DNA of 64,000 nucleotides. Origin: Arthrobacter sp. ISL-85 (GTDB lineage Bacteria; Actinomycetota; Actinomycetes; Actinomycetales; Micrococcaceae). The translations under genes were made by a program, and so were the position numbers. Below the pieces are notes generated by a model, which ran no database searches, was not told the origin of the DNA, and worked only from the letters and a program-made list of their open reading frames with translations. The number at the start of each line of letters is the position of its first letter. Within the stretch, counting starts at the first letter, position 1. The stretch lies in the NCBI RefSeq assembly GCF_018613675.1, contig NZ_JAGGPQ010000024.1, forward strand, positions 62,001-126,000, in the 5' to 3' direction. This document shows positions 52,911-61,328 of the stretch, piece by piece.

Positions 52911-53837
52911 TCAGGCCCTGGGATGCGCCTGCTGATAGCTCTTCCGAAGGCGGTCAACCGAGACGTGGGTATAGATCTGCGTGGTGGCCAGGCTGCTGTG
53001 GCCCAGGATCTCCTGCACGGCGCGCAGGTCAGCGCCGCCGTCGAGCAGGTGCGTGGCAGCCGAGTGCCGCAACGCGTGGGGTCCGGACGCAGAGGTGTCC
53101 CCCAGTGCTTCAAAGAGCGTGTTGACCAGGGCACGGACCTGGCGCTGGTCAATGCGTCTGCCGCGCGCCCCCAGGAAGAGGGCGGGGCCGCTGCTGTCCT
53201 TCGCCAGTGCGGGGCGCCCCCGCCGGAGCCAGTCGTCGACGGCCACGGCGGCAGGGACGCCGAAGGGGACTGTGCGTTCCTTGTTGCCCTTGCCGATGAC
53301 CCGCAGCGTGCGGCGGTCCGGGTCAAGGTCGTCGACATCGAGACCGGCAAGTTCGCCCACGCGGATACCCGTGGCATAGAGGAGTTCCACCATGGCCCGG
53401 TTCCTGACTGCAACAGGTTCGCCTTCTGTGGCCGACGTTTCCAGTTCCTCCAGGATGCGCGTGAGTTGCGATGCCTGAAGCACCCCCGGCAGGGATCCAT
53501 CCCGTTTGGGTGCCTTCAGGCGAAGCGCGGGGTCGGTGTCGATGAGTTCTTCCCGGAGTGCCCAGGCGGTGAATACCCGCGCCGTGGCGGAGCGGCGCGC
53601 AAGGGTGGCCCGCGAGGCGCCCGCAGAGCTTTGGCTTCCGAGCCACCGGCGGAAGGTTCCCAGTTCAAGATCCTTTAGTCCTGCCACGCCTTCCGATCCC
53701 GCATGGGCCAGGAGGCTGTGCAGGTCGCCCAGGTACGCGCGGCTGGTGTGGGCCGACACCGCTCGCTCCCCCGACAGGTAGCCGGCGAACGCATCCAGTG
53801 CCTTGCCGAGTTCCCCGGGCAGTTCTTCATGTTCCAC
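52911..53837 (-). CDS. xerC: Tyrosine recombinase XerC
   Basis: Resolves chromosome dimers at dif together with XerD. The SAM-like N-terminal domain is followed by the catalytic domain with Arg in ATGIRVGELAGLD, Lys in GKGNKERTVPFG, His-x-x-Arg in HALRHSAATHLLDGGADLRAVQEILGHSSLATTQIYTHVS, which also gives the late His and the nucleophile Tyr. GTG at 53837 gives 308 residues, the standard size. It is 46 bases downstream of dprA start-proximal end on the same strand, at the end of the rplS-to-xerC gene order common in actinobacteria. Confidence 0.93.
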   Translation of the reverse strand: MEHEELPGELGKALDAFAGYLSGERAVSAHTSRAYLGDLHSLLAHAGSEGVAGLKDLELGTFRRWLGSQSSAGASRATLARRSATARVFTAWALREELIDTDPALRLKAPKRDGSLPGVLQASQLTRILEELETSATEGEPVAVRNRAMVELLYATGIRVGELAGLDVDDLDPDRRTLRVIGKGNKERTVPFGVPAAVAVDDWLRRGRPALAKDSSGPALFLGARGRRIDQRQVRALVNTLFEALGDTSASGPHALRHSAATHLLDGGADLRAVQEILGHSSLATTQIYTHVSVDRLRKSYQQAHPRA

Positions 53838-53883
53838 TCCTCTACCTTCCCAGTTGCGTGGCCCGCACCGCGCACGGACACGG

Positions 53884-55140
53884 TCACCCCTTGCCGCGTT
53901 TCCAGCCGCCCCGCTCCGACACAGCAAGTCCCAGCAGGCCCAGCCGGCCAAGTCCTGCCCGCACCGAGTCCTGTCCCAGCCCGGCCACGGTGCAGAGCTT
54001 TTCTACGGATGTGGTGGACCGAAGCGGCAACGCGTCCAGCAGGATCAGGTCCTCGAGGGTCAGGCCGTCCTGGACTGCCGCTTCGCTGGTACGGTGGTCG
54101 GGCAGCGCCGTGCCACTGGGCGAGGCAAGCTCGGCGACTTCCGCCGCATCAGTGACGCAGACTGCCCCTCCGTCCCGGAGAAGCCGGTGGCACCCGGCAG
54201 AGTTGGCGCTGTGGACCGATCCGGGAACGGCACCAACGGCACGGCCCAGGGTCTCAGCGTGGTGGGCCGTATTGAGCGCCCCGGAGCGCCAGCGCGCCTC
54301 GGCCACAACCGTCACCGCGGAGAGGGCAGCAATCAGGCGGTTCCGCTGCAGGAAGCGGTAGCGGGTTGGGGCCGAACCTGGTGGTACCTCAGCCAGCACT
54401 GCTCCCTGGTTGGCCACGGCGCGCAGCAGGTCTTCATTGCCTGACGGATAGAACCTGTCCACTCCCCCGGCCATGACTGCGATAGTGGGGACAGCGGAGG
54501 ATCCGCCGGCGAGGGCTGCCCGGTGAGCATGGGCGTCAATGCCGTAGGCTCCGCCCGAGACGATCGTGAAGCCCCGCTGCGCAAGGGAGTACGCGAGGTC
54601 TCCGGTGACCGCTGCCCCATAGCTGGTGCTGTCCCGGGATCCCACCAGGGCTATGGACTTGTCCAGTGTCGGCAGCGGCTGTTCTTGTCCACGCCACCAG
54701 AGGCAGATGGGTTCCTGGATTCCCAGGTCCGCAAGCTGGACAGGCCACAGGTCATCACCGGGGATGATGAGGCGTCCGCCGAGCCGCGCCATGGTGGCCA
54801 GGTCGCGTTCGGGGGCGAGGTCAGTGAGCCGGGGCTGCCACCGCTTCAACGCTGCTGCCAGCCCGGCCCAGCTGCCGCCCGCCCCGCTGTCTGCCAGCAG
54901 TGCGGTGATCTCCCGTTCCAGGTCGGGGCCGGCCGCCGCCTGCCCGGTGGCGATCCGCAATGCGTCCGTTGCCCCTGCGATCTGCACCAGGGCGAGGCCC
55001 GCCGCATCCTGCGGTTCCATCAGCCGTGAAAGGGCGGCCCGGGCCAACCGTTCCGTTTCCGTGCTCCGCGTCTTTTCCACGGCCCGCTCCTTCTCCACCC
55101 GCAGTTCCTTCATTTCGTTCCGGTCCTGGAGGTTTGTCAT
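53884..55140 (-). CDS. dprA: DNA processing protein DprA/Smf
   Basis: Loads RecA on incoming single-stranded DNA in transformation and is widely kept in non-competent bacteria. The Rossmann-like core has SIALVGSRDSTSYGAAVTGDLAYSLAQRGFTIVSGGAYGIDAHAHRAALAGG, then IAVMAGGVDRFYPSGNEDLL and FLQRNRLIAALSAVTVVVEA-like VVAEARWRSGALNTAHHAETLGRAVGAVPGSV. A C-terminal winged-helix-like domain follows. 418 residues; the charged N-terminal leader is long. The ATG overlaps the comM stop by four bases. Confidence 0.92.
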   Translation of the reverse strand: MTNLQDRNEMKELRVEKERAVEKTRSTETERLARAALSRLMEPQDAAGLALVQIAGATDALRIATGQAAAGPDLEREITALLADSGAGGSWAGLAAALKRWQPRLTDLAPERDLATMARLGGRLIIPGDDLWPVQLADLGIQEPICLWWRGQEQPLPTLDKSIALVGSRDSTSYGAAVTGDLAYSLAQRGFTIVSGGAYGIDAHAHRAALAGGSSAVPTIAVMAGGVDRFYPSGNEDLLRAVANQGAVLAEVPPGSAPTRYRFLQRNRLIAALSAVTVVAEARWRSGALNTAHHAETLGRAVGAVPGSVHSANSAGCHRLLRDGGAVCVTDAAEVAELASPSGTALPDHRTSEAAVQDGLTLEDLILLDALPLRSTTSVEKLCTVAGLGQDSVRAGLGRLGLLGLAVSERGGWKRGKG

Positions 55141-56681
55141 GCCGCGGCCGCCGCAGCCTGCCGCAGGCCCAGTGCCTGGCCGATGTCGTTAGTGTCCGGT
55201 ATGTCCCGGTGGCCCAGGTCCGCGAGGGTCCAGGCGAGGCGAAGGACGCGGTCGTAGCCGCGGGCGGTCAGGACGCCCCGTTCCAGGGACTGGTCCAGGA
55301 TCCTGGTTGCTGCCGGGGCGAGCCGCAATTCTCCGCGGAGGATGCGTCCCGGCACCTGCGAGTTCGTCTCGAGGCCGAAGCACTGCAGGCGTTCGGCCTG
55401 CCGCACACGTGCGTCCCGCACCCGGCGCGCCACCGAAGCTGTGTCCTCTTCAGCCCCCGCCTGGCCGAATTCGGCCAGGGAAACCCGCTCCACCTGCAAC
55501 TGGATGTCCACCCGGTCCAGCAGAGGGCCGGACATCCTGGCAAGGTAACGGCGGCGCATCATGGGAGTGCAGGTGCAGTCCAGTCCTTTGCCGGCGGCCT
55601 TGCCGCACGGGCAGGGATTGGCCGCAAGCACCAGCTGGAACCGGGCCGGGTAGGCAGCCGTCCCCGCCGAGCGGTGAATCACCAGTTCCCCGCTCTCCAG
55701 GGGCTGCCGCAGCGCGTCCAGGACACGCCGTTCGTATTCCGGCGCCTCGTCAAGGAAGAGCACGCCCCGGTGGGCGCGGGAGGCCGCGCCCGGCCTGGGC
55801 AGGCCCGATCCACCGCCGATGATGGCTGCAGCGGTGGCTGAGTGGTGCGGGTTCTCGAAGGGCGGCCGGCGCAGGAGCTGCACGGAGGAAGACGGCAGAC
55901 CGCACAGCGAATGAATGGCCGTGACCTCCATGGACTCGTGGTCGCCAAGGTCGGGTAAAAGACCGGGCAACCGCTCCGCCAGCATGGTCTTGCCGGCGCC
56001 CGGCGGCCCGGTGAGCAGCAGATGGTGGGCCCCCGCGGCGGCCACCTCCAGGGCTCTGCGGGCGTCGCCCTGGCCGGAGACATCTGCCATGTCGGGACAT
56101 GGGCCCGCAAGGGCGGGGACGTCTCCGGCTTCGTCAGCGTCGTACGGTTCGAAGTCAAGGGCCAGTTCCTGCGGATCGGCACCGAAGTCGAGGGCAAGCC
56201 TGGCGAGCGTGTGGTAGCCGCGGACGGTGGCTCCCGGGACGAGGGAGGCCTCGGCCAGGTTGGCCCGGGCCACCACGACCTCGGGGTAGCCGGCCTGAAC
56301 GGACGCCATGACGGCCGGCAGGATTCCCCGCACGGGCCGAAGCCTGCCATCAAGTCCCAGTTCAGCGATGAAGACGGTGCGTCCGGTGGGCTTGATGTCA
56401 TTCGCGGCCCGGAGCACTGCCATGGTGACGGCAAGGTCGAAGCCGGAGCCGCGCTTGGGCAGCGAGGCTGGAATGAGGTTGGCGGTGATCTTCCGGCGGC
56501 TGAGCGGGATCCCGGAGTTCTTTGCGGCGGAGCGGATGCGCTCCCTGGCTTCATTCAGCGAAGCGTCCGGCAACCCGAGGATGACGAATGCCGGGAGCGT
56601 CTGGCCGATGTCCGCCTCGACTTCGACGATGTAGCCGTTCAGCCCCACAAGGGCGATGGAGTAGGTCCGGCCGAGCGCCAT
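55137..56681 (-). CDS. comM: Mg-chelatase-like AAA ATPase YifB/ComM
   Basis: ComM is a hexameric helicase that promotes branch migration in transformation. The N-terminal part, MALGRTYSIALVGLNGYIVEVEADIGQTLPAFVILGLPD, is the LonC-like substrate domain. The Walker A GPPGAGKT and Walker B VLFLDEAPEY are present, and NPCPCGKAAGKGLDCTCTP is the Cys-rich insert unique to this family. ATG at 56681 is a one-base overlap with yraN; 514 residues. It belongs to the yraN-comM-dprA operon. Confidence 0.93.
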   Translation of the reverse strand: MALGRTYSIALVGLNGYIVEVEADIGQTLPAFVILGLPDASLNEARERIRSAAKNSGIPLSRRKITANLIPASLPKRGSGFDLAVTMAVLRAANDIKPTGRTVFIAELGLDGRLRPVRGILPAVMASVQAGYPEVVVARANLAEASLVPGATVRGYHTLARLALDFGADPQELALDFEPYDADEAGDVPALAGPCPDMADVSGQGDARRALEVAAAGAHHLLLTGPPGAGKTMLAERLPGLLPDLGDHESMEVTAIHSLCGLPSSSVQLLRRPPFENPHHSATAAAIIGGGSGLPRPGAASRAHRGVLFLDEAPEYERRVLDALRQPLESGELVIHRSAGTAAYPARFQLVLAANPCPCGKAAGKGLDCTCTPMMRRRYLARMSGPLLDRVDIQLQVERVSLAEFGQAGAEEDTASVARRVRDARVRQAERLQCFGLETNSQVPGRILRGELRLAPAATRILDQSLERGVLTARGYDRVLRLAWTLADLGHRDIPDTNDIGQALGLRQAAAAAA

Positions 56682-57037
56682 CAACCCACCCCCTTGAGGT
56701 GTTCCACCACGGGTTCCCCGCCGCCGTCGTCCACGACGGCGACCACGTCCACACGGCGCAGCGGCATCCGCAGCTCGCGGTCGCGGCACCACGCGGCACC
56801 GAGGCGGTGCAGCCGCGCCAGCTTTTCGGGGCCCACTGCCTCAAACGGGTGGCCGTAATCCAGGGAGCGGCGTGTTTTGACTTCGGCAATGACCAAGGAA
56901 TCACCGTCCAGGGCAACGATGTCGATCTCGCCCTCGGCGCACCTCCAGTTGCGGTCCACCACCAGCATGCCCAGTGCTTCAAGATATTCCGCGGCGAGGT
57001 CTTCGCCGCGCCTGCCCAACAGGTCCTTCGATTTCAT
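56681..57037 (-). CDS. yraN: YraN/UPF0102 family nuclease-like protein
   Basis: Small endonuclease-fold protein of unsettled role. The PD-(D/E)xK-like signature appears as GRRGEDLAAEYLEALGMLVVDRNWRCAEGEIDIVALDGDSLVIAEVKTRRS, with Glu, Asp, Glu-x-Lys in order. 118 residues. It overlaps comM by one base; the comM partner suggests a role in DNA handling. Confidence 0.92.
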   Translation of the reverse strand: MKSKDLLGRRGEDLAAEYLEALGMLVVDRNWRCAEGEIDIVALDGDSLVIAEVKTRRSLDYGHPFEAVGPEKLARLHRLGAAWCRDRELRMPLRRVDVVAVVDDGGGEPVVEHLKGVG

Positions 57038-57080
57038 TTCTACCTCCGCAACCAGCCTGGCGGCGGACGCAGGCGGAAAA

Positions 57081-57113
57081 CAGAAGGCCCCTGTCCTATG
57101 TGGACAGGGGCCT
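57081..57113 (-). terminator. Intrinsic terminator downstream of the DUF2469 gene
   Basis: AGGCCCCTGTCC and GGACAGGGGCCT pair around TATGT, and on the minus strand TCTGTTTTCC follows. It separates the DUF2469 unit from yraN-comM-dprA. Confidence 0.75.
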
Positions 57114-57146
57114 GTGTGGAGGGGAAGTTGGGCTTTCCGGGGTTTG

Positions 57147-57473
57147 CTAGTTCCCCAGGTCCACGTCCTTGGGCAGTGCCAGCTCCTCGTTGCGGGGCAA
57201 TTCCTCGACGTTGACGTCCTTGAAGGTCAGAACCCTGACGCTCTTGACGAAGCGGGCAGAACGGTAGACATCCCAGACCCAGGCGTCCTGGAGGGTCAGG
57301 TCGAAGTAGACCTCGCCGTCAGCGCTGCGGGCCTGCAGGTCCACGTGGTTGGCAAGGTAAAAGCGCCGCTCGGTCTCGACAACGTAGCTGAACAGGCCGA
57401 CGACGTCGCGGTATTCACGATAGAGCTGAAGCTCCATGTCGGTTTCATAGTTCTCAAGATCTTCAGCACTCAT
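57147..57473 (-). CDS. DUF2469 family protein
   Basis: A short, conserved actinobacterial protein usually adjacent to rnhB. The text MSAEDLENYETDMELQLYREYRDVVGLFSYVVETERRFYLANHVDL is close to the family consensus. It is 108 residues and acidic. The ATG at 57473 is chosen over a frame that begins nine codons earlier. Function unknown. Confidence 0.92.
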   Translation of the reverse strand: MSAEDLENYETDMELQLYREYRDVVGLFSYVVETERRFYLANHVDLQARSADGEVYFDLTLQDAWVWDVYRSARFVKSVRVLTFKDVNVEELPRNEELALPKDVDLGN

Positions 57474-57522
57474 GCTTCCATCTTGCACTATGTCCGGCAC
57501 GGCGGGCGCCCGGCGGCAGGAG

Positions 57523-58326
57523 TCAGTCTCCGTACAGCTCGTCCCCGTCGGGGACCACCGAACCCTGCAGTTCGCCGCCGAGAAGCCTCCAGCTGACCCG
57601 GTGGTACGGTGTGGGCCCGGCTGCGCGAAGCACGGTCCGATGGCCGGCGGTGGCGTAGCCCTTGTTGATGTCCCAGCCGTAATCGGGGAATTCGGTGTGC
57701 AGTTCGCGCATCATCCGGTCCCGCTCCACCTTGGCGATGACGCTTGCGGCGGCCACGCTAAGGCACTGCATGTCGGCCTTGATCCTGGTGTGGACCGGGG
57801 CCTCGCATGCGGCCTCCAGGGTGGGCTGGTCGAACAGGGACAGTTGCTCCACGGGGGAAAGCCAGTTATGGCTTCCATCCAGCAGCACGGCTTCCGGGTA
57901 GACGCCCGCAGCGAGGACACTGCACCAGGCCCGGGTTCCGGCCAGCCGCAGGGCAGCGATGATGCCGAGCGAATCGATTTCGCTGGCGGTGGCGTGCCCC
58001 ACGGCGGAAGCAACGCACCAGCGCCGCACCAGTGGATCCAGCCGTTCGCGCTCGGCCGGGCTCAGGAGCTTGCTGTCACGCACGCCTGCCAGCGGCTTTT
58101 GGCGCTCCAGGTCCACCACGGCGATCCCCACGCTCACAGGCCCGGCAAGGGCGCCGCGGCCAACCTCGTCAACGCCGGCGAGGAACCGCACTCCCTGGGC
58201 CTTGAAGGTGCGTTCATGCCGCAGGGTGGGCGCCTTGGGGCCGCGGGAAGCGGCCTTGGTGCCGGACACCGCCTTTGCTGGCGGGGAAGCCTTGGTTGCC
58301 GGAGAGGCCTGTACTGCGGAAGACAT
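57523..58326 (-). CDS. rnhB: Ribonuclease HII
   Basis: Cuts RNA at ribonucleotides in DNA and RNA-DNA hybrids. GVDEVGRGALAGPVSVG at about residue 52 contains the metal Asp and Glu, DSKLLSPAERERLDPLVRRW follows, and DINKGYATAGH and the late Asp occur downstream. The N-terminal 40 residues are an Ala/Lys/Pro-rich tail not present in E. coli; at 267 residues the protein is longer. Ends before DUF2469 in the same direction. Confidence 0.94.
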   Translation of the reverse strand: MSSAVQASPATKASPPAKAVSGTKAASRGPKAPTLRHERTFKAQGVRFLAGVDEVGRGALAGPVSVGIAVVDLERQKPLAGVRDSKLLSPAERERLDPLVRRWCVASAVGHATASEIDSLGIIAALRLAGTRAWCSVLAAGVYPEAVLLDGSHNWLSPVEQLSLFDQPTLEAACEAPVHTRIKADMQCLSVAAASVIAKVERDRMMRELHTEFPDYGWDINKGYATAGHRTVLRAAGPTPYHRVSWRLLGGELQGSVVPDGDELYGD

Positions 58327-58328
58327 GG

Positions 58329-59156
58329 TCAGTGCGCCGCCGGGACGTTCTTGAAGACGTCCGGATAGTTGTCAAGGGTCTTGATCCTGTTCAGCGGCCA
58401 CGCGATCACGGCAGCCTTGCCTTCGAGGTCCTTGAGGTCGACGAATCCGCCGTCGGTCTCCATGTGCGCACGGGAATCCGCAGAGTGGTTCCGGTTATCA
58501 CCCATCACCCACACCTTGCCCTCCGGGACGGTGACGTCAAAGTTGCGGACCTGCGGAACTTCGGCGGGATTGATGTACGCCTCGTCGACGGCGGTCCCAT
58601 TAATGGTCAGTTTACCGCCGGCGTCGCAGCAAACCACGTGGTCGCCAGGCAGTCCGATAACCCGCTTGACCAGGTGCTGCTCCGAATTGTCCGGCAGGAG
58701 TCCAACGAACGTCAGGCCGTCCTGGACCCAGGTGAACGGACCCTGCGTTTTGGCCGGGGCCGGAGGCAGCCAGCCTTTGGTGTCACGGAACACCACAACG
58801 TCCCCGCGGCTCAGCGCAAAGGGCTCGGGAACCAGGAGGTTGACGAAGATCCGGTCGTCCACGTCCAGGGTGTTCACCATGGATTCGGACGGGATGAAAA
58901 AGGCCCTGAACAGGAAGGTCTTGATGAGGAAGGACAGCACCACCGCGATGACCACTACGGTGGCAATCTCCTTCAGCCATCCCAGCAAAGGATTGCCGGC
59001 GGACTTCCCGGCAGCTTTTGACACCTTCCGGCTGCGCCGGTGGACCGGCACTGCCGCCTCCGGGCCGTCACTCGATGCAGGGGCAGCTGGAACGGCCGCC
59101 GGCTCGGATGCGCCGTCGTGGCGCGGTTCAGGTTTCCGCGCGTGGTTCTCGGGCAT
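58329..59156 (-). CDS. lepB: Signal peptidase I (first of tandem pair)
   Basis: Cleaves signal peptides of exported proteins. A soluble basic and Pro/Ala-rich N-terminus leads to one membrane segment (EIATVVVIAVVLSFLIKTFLF), then FIPSESM with catalytic Ser92 and LVKRVIGLPGD with Lys164. MGDNRNHSADSRAH completes the signature. 275 residues. It is two bases from rnhB and follows directly after the second copy with no gap. Confidence 0.95.
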   Translation of the reverse strand: MPENHARKPEPRHDGASEPAAVPAAPASSDGPEAAVPVHRRSRKVSKAAGKSAGNPLLGWLKEIATVVVIAVVLSFLIKTFLFRAFFIPSESMVNTLDVDDRIFVNLLVPEPFALSRGDVVVFRDTKGWLPPAPAKTQGPFTWVQDGLTFVGLLPDNSEQHLVKRVIGLPGDHVVCCDAGGKLTINGTAVDEAYINPAEVPQVRNFDVTVPEGKVWVMGDNRNHSADSRAHMETDGGFVDLKDLEGKAAVIAWPLNRIKTLDNYPDVFKNVPAAH

Positions 59157-59834
59157 TTACCGTCCGTTCTGTGTTGTGGGCCCCGGCGCCGGCGGCCGTG
59201 CTACTGGGGCAAATCTATCAAGCGGCCAGAGGATCTGGACCGGCCGGCCGATCACCCGGTCCAGCGGAACGAGCCCACCGCCGGGGGCGCCCAGCAGGCT
59301 GCGTGAATCGGCGGATACTGACCGGTGGTCCCCCATCAGCCAGAGCCTGCCCTCGGGAACCTCCGTGCTGAACTTCTGCGTACTTGGCGCATCCCCGGGG
59401 AAGACGTAGAGCTCATCCAGCGCTGTCCCGTTGACGGTGACCTTTCCGCTCGTATCACAGCAAACCACCTTGTCGCCGGGAAGGCCGATCACCCGCTTAA
59501 CGTAGGTTGTGTCGCTCCCGGCCAGCCCGAGCCATTGCAGCGCGGAGGTTGTGCTGTCAACCAGCGGGCCCCTGCCGCTGCTAAGGGGCGCGAAGCTGCC
59601 ACGCCCGTCGAAGACAACAACGTCCCCACGCCGGATGGGTTCGGCCTGGAAGTCCGTGCGCGATACCAGGATCCGGTCCCCGCCTTCCAGGAGCGGCTCC
59701 ATGGACTCAGAGGGAATGAAGTAGACATCGAGCCACAGGGACCTCACCAATCCGCTGAGGGCGACGGCAAGGAGCAGTGCGGGAAAAACGAAACGCCAGC
59801 CCATTTTGCGGGGCTGGCGTTTCGTCTGGTGCAT
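59157..59834 (-). CDS. lepB: Signal peptidase I (second of tandem pair)
   Basis: A shorter paralogue, 225 residues. A single membrane segment (FVFPALLLAVALSGLVRSLWLDVYF) starts close to the N-terminus, Ser44 is in FIPSESM, Lys113 in YVKRVIGLPGD, and MGDHRSVSADSRS matches the third motif, with His where the other copy has Asn. All catalytic residues are kept, so it should be active. The first 17 codons contain a complete intrinsic terminator, see that entry, which suggests transcript attenuation between rplS and the lepB pair. Confidence 0.93.
   Translation of the reverse strand: MHQTKRQPRKMGWRFVFPALLLAVALSGLVRSLWLDVYFIPSESMEPLLEGGDRILVSRTDFQAEPIRRGDVVVFDGRGSFAPLSSGRGPLVDSTTSALQWLGLAGSDTTYVKRVIGLPGDKVVCCDTSGKVTVNGTALDELYVFPGDAPSTQKFSTEVPEGRLWLMGDHRSVSADSRSLLGAPGGGLVPLDRVIGRPVQILWPLDRFAPVARPPAPGPTTQNGR
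59784..59825 (-). terminator. Intrinsic terminator inside the start of the second lepB
   Basis: On the minus strand ACGAAACGCCAGCCC pairs perfectly with GGGCTGGCGTTTCGT around CGCAAAAT, followed by a T-run and CCC. The stem starts at codon 4 of lepB and the T-run ends near codon 17. It is 93 bases downstream of the rplS stop and is a textbook Rho-independent terminator. Confidence 0.85.
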
Positions 59835-59918
59835 GGTCCGTATCCTGGCGCTGGTGCTTTGCTCCGGCGCTTGCCGGCTACGGCCGCGCTCCAGCCTGGC
59901 GGTAAATCCGGGGAGGAC

Positions 59919-60278
59919 TTACTTGGCGGTGCTGAAGTCGCGCTTTTCCTTGATCTTGGCGGCCTTGCCGCGCAGTGCGCGCATGTAGTACAGCTTGGCG
60001 CGGCGGACGTCACCCTTGGTGACGACCTCGATCTTTTCGATGATCGGGGAGTGCACCGGGAAGGTACGCTCCACGCCGACGCCGAAGGAGACCTTGCGGA
60101 CGGTGAAGGTTTCGCGCACGCCGTCACCCTGGCGGCCCAGGACGAAGCCCTGGAAGACCTGGACACGGGTGTTCTTGCCTTCGATGATGTTCACGTGCAC
60201 CTTGAGGGTGTCGCCCGCGCGGAAGTCGGGAACATCGTTGCGCAGCGAAGCTGCATCGACGGAATCGAGAATATGCAT
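59919..60278 (-). CDS. rplS: 50S ribosomal protein L19
   Basis: A structural protein at the subunit interface. MHILDSVDAASLRNDVPDFRAGDTLKVHVNIIEGKNTRVQVFQGFVLGRQGDGVRETFTVRKVSFGVGVERTFPVHSP and the end RRAKLYYMRALRGKAAKIKEKRD are diagnostic. The ATG at 60278 has AGGAG seven bases upstream; 119 residues. Upstream trmD, rimM, khpA and rpsP form the usual cluster, here split by 237 bases before rplS. Confidence 0.97.
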   Translation of the reverse strand: MHILDSVDAASLRNDVPDFRAGDTLKVHVNIIEGKNTRVQVFQGFVLGRQGDGVRETFTVRKVSFGVGVERTFPVHSPIIEKIEVVTKGDVRRAKLYYMRALRGKAAKIKEKRDFSTAK

Positions 60279-60515
60279 GATTGCACTCCTGGTGAACGCC
60301 ACAGGTCATTCACTTTAGGTCACGGCAGGCAAGTCCGGCTGCTGGAAGGTAGGCCGGGGTCTCACCGCCGAAGTAGAAAGTATCCGGCCGCTTCAAGGCT
60401 TGATGGGGCCGGTTGTCCGGCTGTTGGCCGCGCTACCCCCTGTGGCAGGAGCGGACCCAGCAGACACAAGGGTTAATTTTGCCACAGCAGCAGGGTTACG
60501 CCAATTCCGCCGGCG

Positions 60516-61328
60516 CTAGTCCTTCGGTTCGGCTGCCGACTCCGGCCGCCGGGCAAGTTTGCCGTCCACGACGTCGTAGCCCAGGTTGTGCAGTTCGGTG
60601 CGGTCTGCACGCGGGAGGCTGCCGGCGTCGAACCCCTCCAGCAGGTCCGGGCGGCGCTCCGCTGTCCGGCGGTACTGTTCGTGGCGGCGCCACTGCGCGA
60701 TCTTCCCGTGGTTGCCACTGAGGAGCACCGGGGGCACGCCGCGGTCCCGCCACACGGACGGCTTGGTGTAGACCGGATACTCCAGCAGCCCGTCAGAGTG
60801 GGACTCCTCCACCAGGGACTCGGGGTTCCCCACAACGCCCGGGAGCAGCCGGCCAATGGCCTCCACCATAGCCAGGACGGCCACTTCCCCGCCGTTGAGC
60901 ACATAGTCGCCCAGGCTGACGGGCCGGACGTCGAAGTGCTCCTGCGCCCATTCGATGACCCTCTCATCGATGCCCTCATACCGCCCGCACGCAAACGCGA
61001 GGTGCTGCTCCTCGGCCAGTTCGTAGGCGAGGGCCTGCGTGAACCGCTCCCCCGCCGGCGAGGGAACAATCAGTACGGGCCTGCCGTCCTGGTCCGGGCG
61101 CCCTTCGGCAACGGCCGAGAGGGCCTGCGCCCAGGGTTCGGGCTTCATGACCATGCCGGCGCCGCCGCCATACGGGGTGTCGTCGACGGAACGGTGCTTG
61201 TCAGTGGCGAAGCTGCGCAGGTCGTGGACGTGCAGGTCCAGGATGCCGTCCTGCCGGGCCTTGCCGATCAGTGAGAGTTCGAGCGGGGCGAGGTATTCGG
61301 GAAAGATGCTGACGACGTCGATGCGCAT
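60516..61328 (-). CDS. trmD: tRNA (guanine-37-N1)-methyltransferase TrmD
   Basis: Methylates G37 of tRNAs to prevent frameshifting. The trefoil-knot methyltransferase is recognised by MRIDVVSIFPEYLAPLELSLIGKARQDGILDLHVHDLRSFATDKHRSVDDTPYGGGAGMVM, then FACGRYEGIDERVIEW and VSLGDYVLNGGEVAVLAMVEAIGRLLPGVVGN in the knot. 270 residues with a C-terminal tail. It abuts rimM with no gap: rimM TAG is immediately followed by ATG. Confidence 0.96.
   Translation of the reverse strand: MRIDVVSIFPEYLAPLELSLIGKARQDGILDLHVHDLRSFATDKHRSVDDTPYGGGAGMVMKPEPWAQALSAVAEGRPDQDGRPVLIVPSPAGERFTQALAYELAEEQHLAFACGRYEGIDERVIEWAQEHFDVRPVSLGDYVLNGGEVAVLAMVEAIGRLLPGVVGNPESLVEESHSDGLLEYPVYTKPSVWRDRGVPPVLLSGNHGKIAQWRRHEQYRRTAERRPDLLEGFDAGSLPRADRTELHNLGYDVVDGKLARRPESAAEPKD

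Noticed and set aside
52911..53837. XerC considered as a sign of an integrated mobile element
   Set aside because: Its context with rnhB, comM and dprA is the housekeeping order, and no attachment repeats or phage genes are present.
60440..60487. Long-range inverted repeat CTGTGGCA/TGCCACAG upstream of rplS
   Set aside because: Only eight bases with a 32-base spacer, which could arise by chance.
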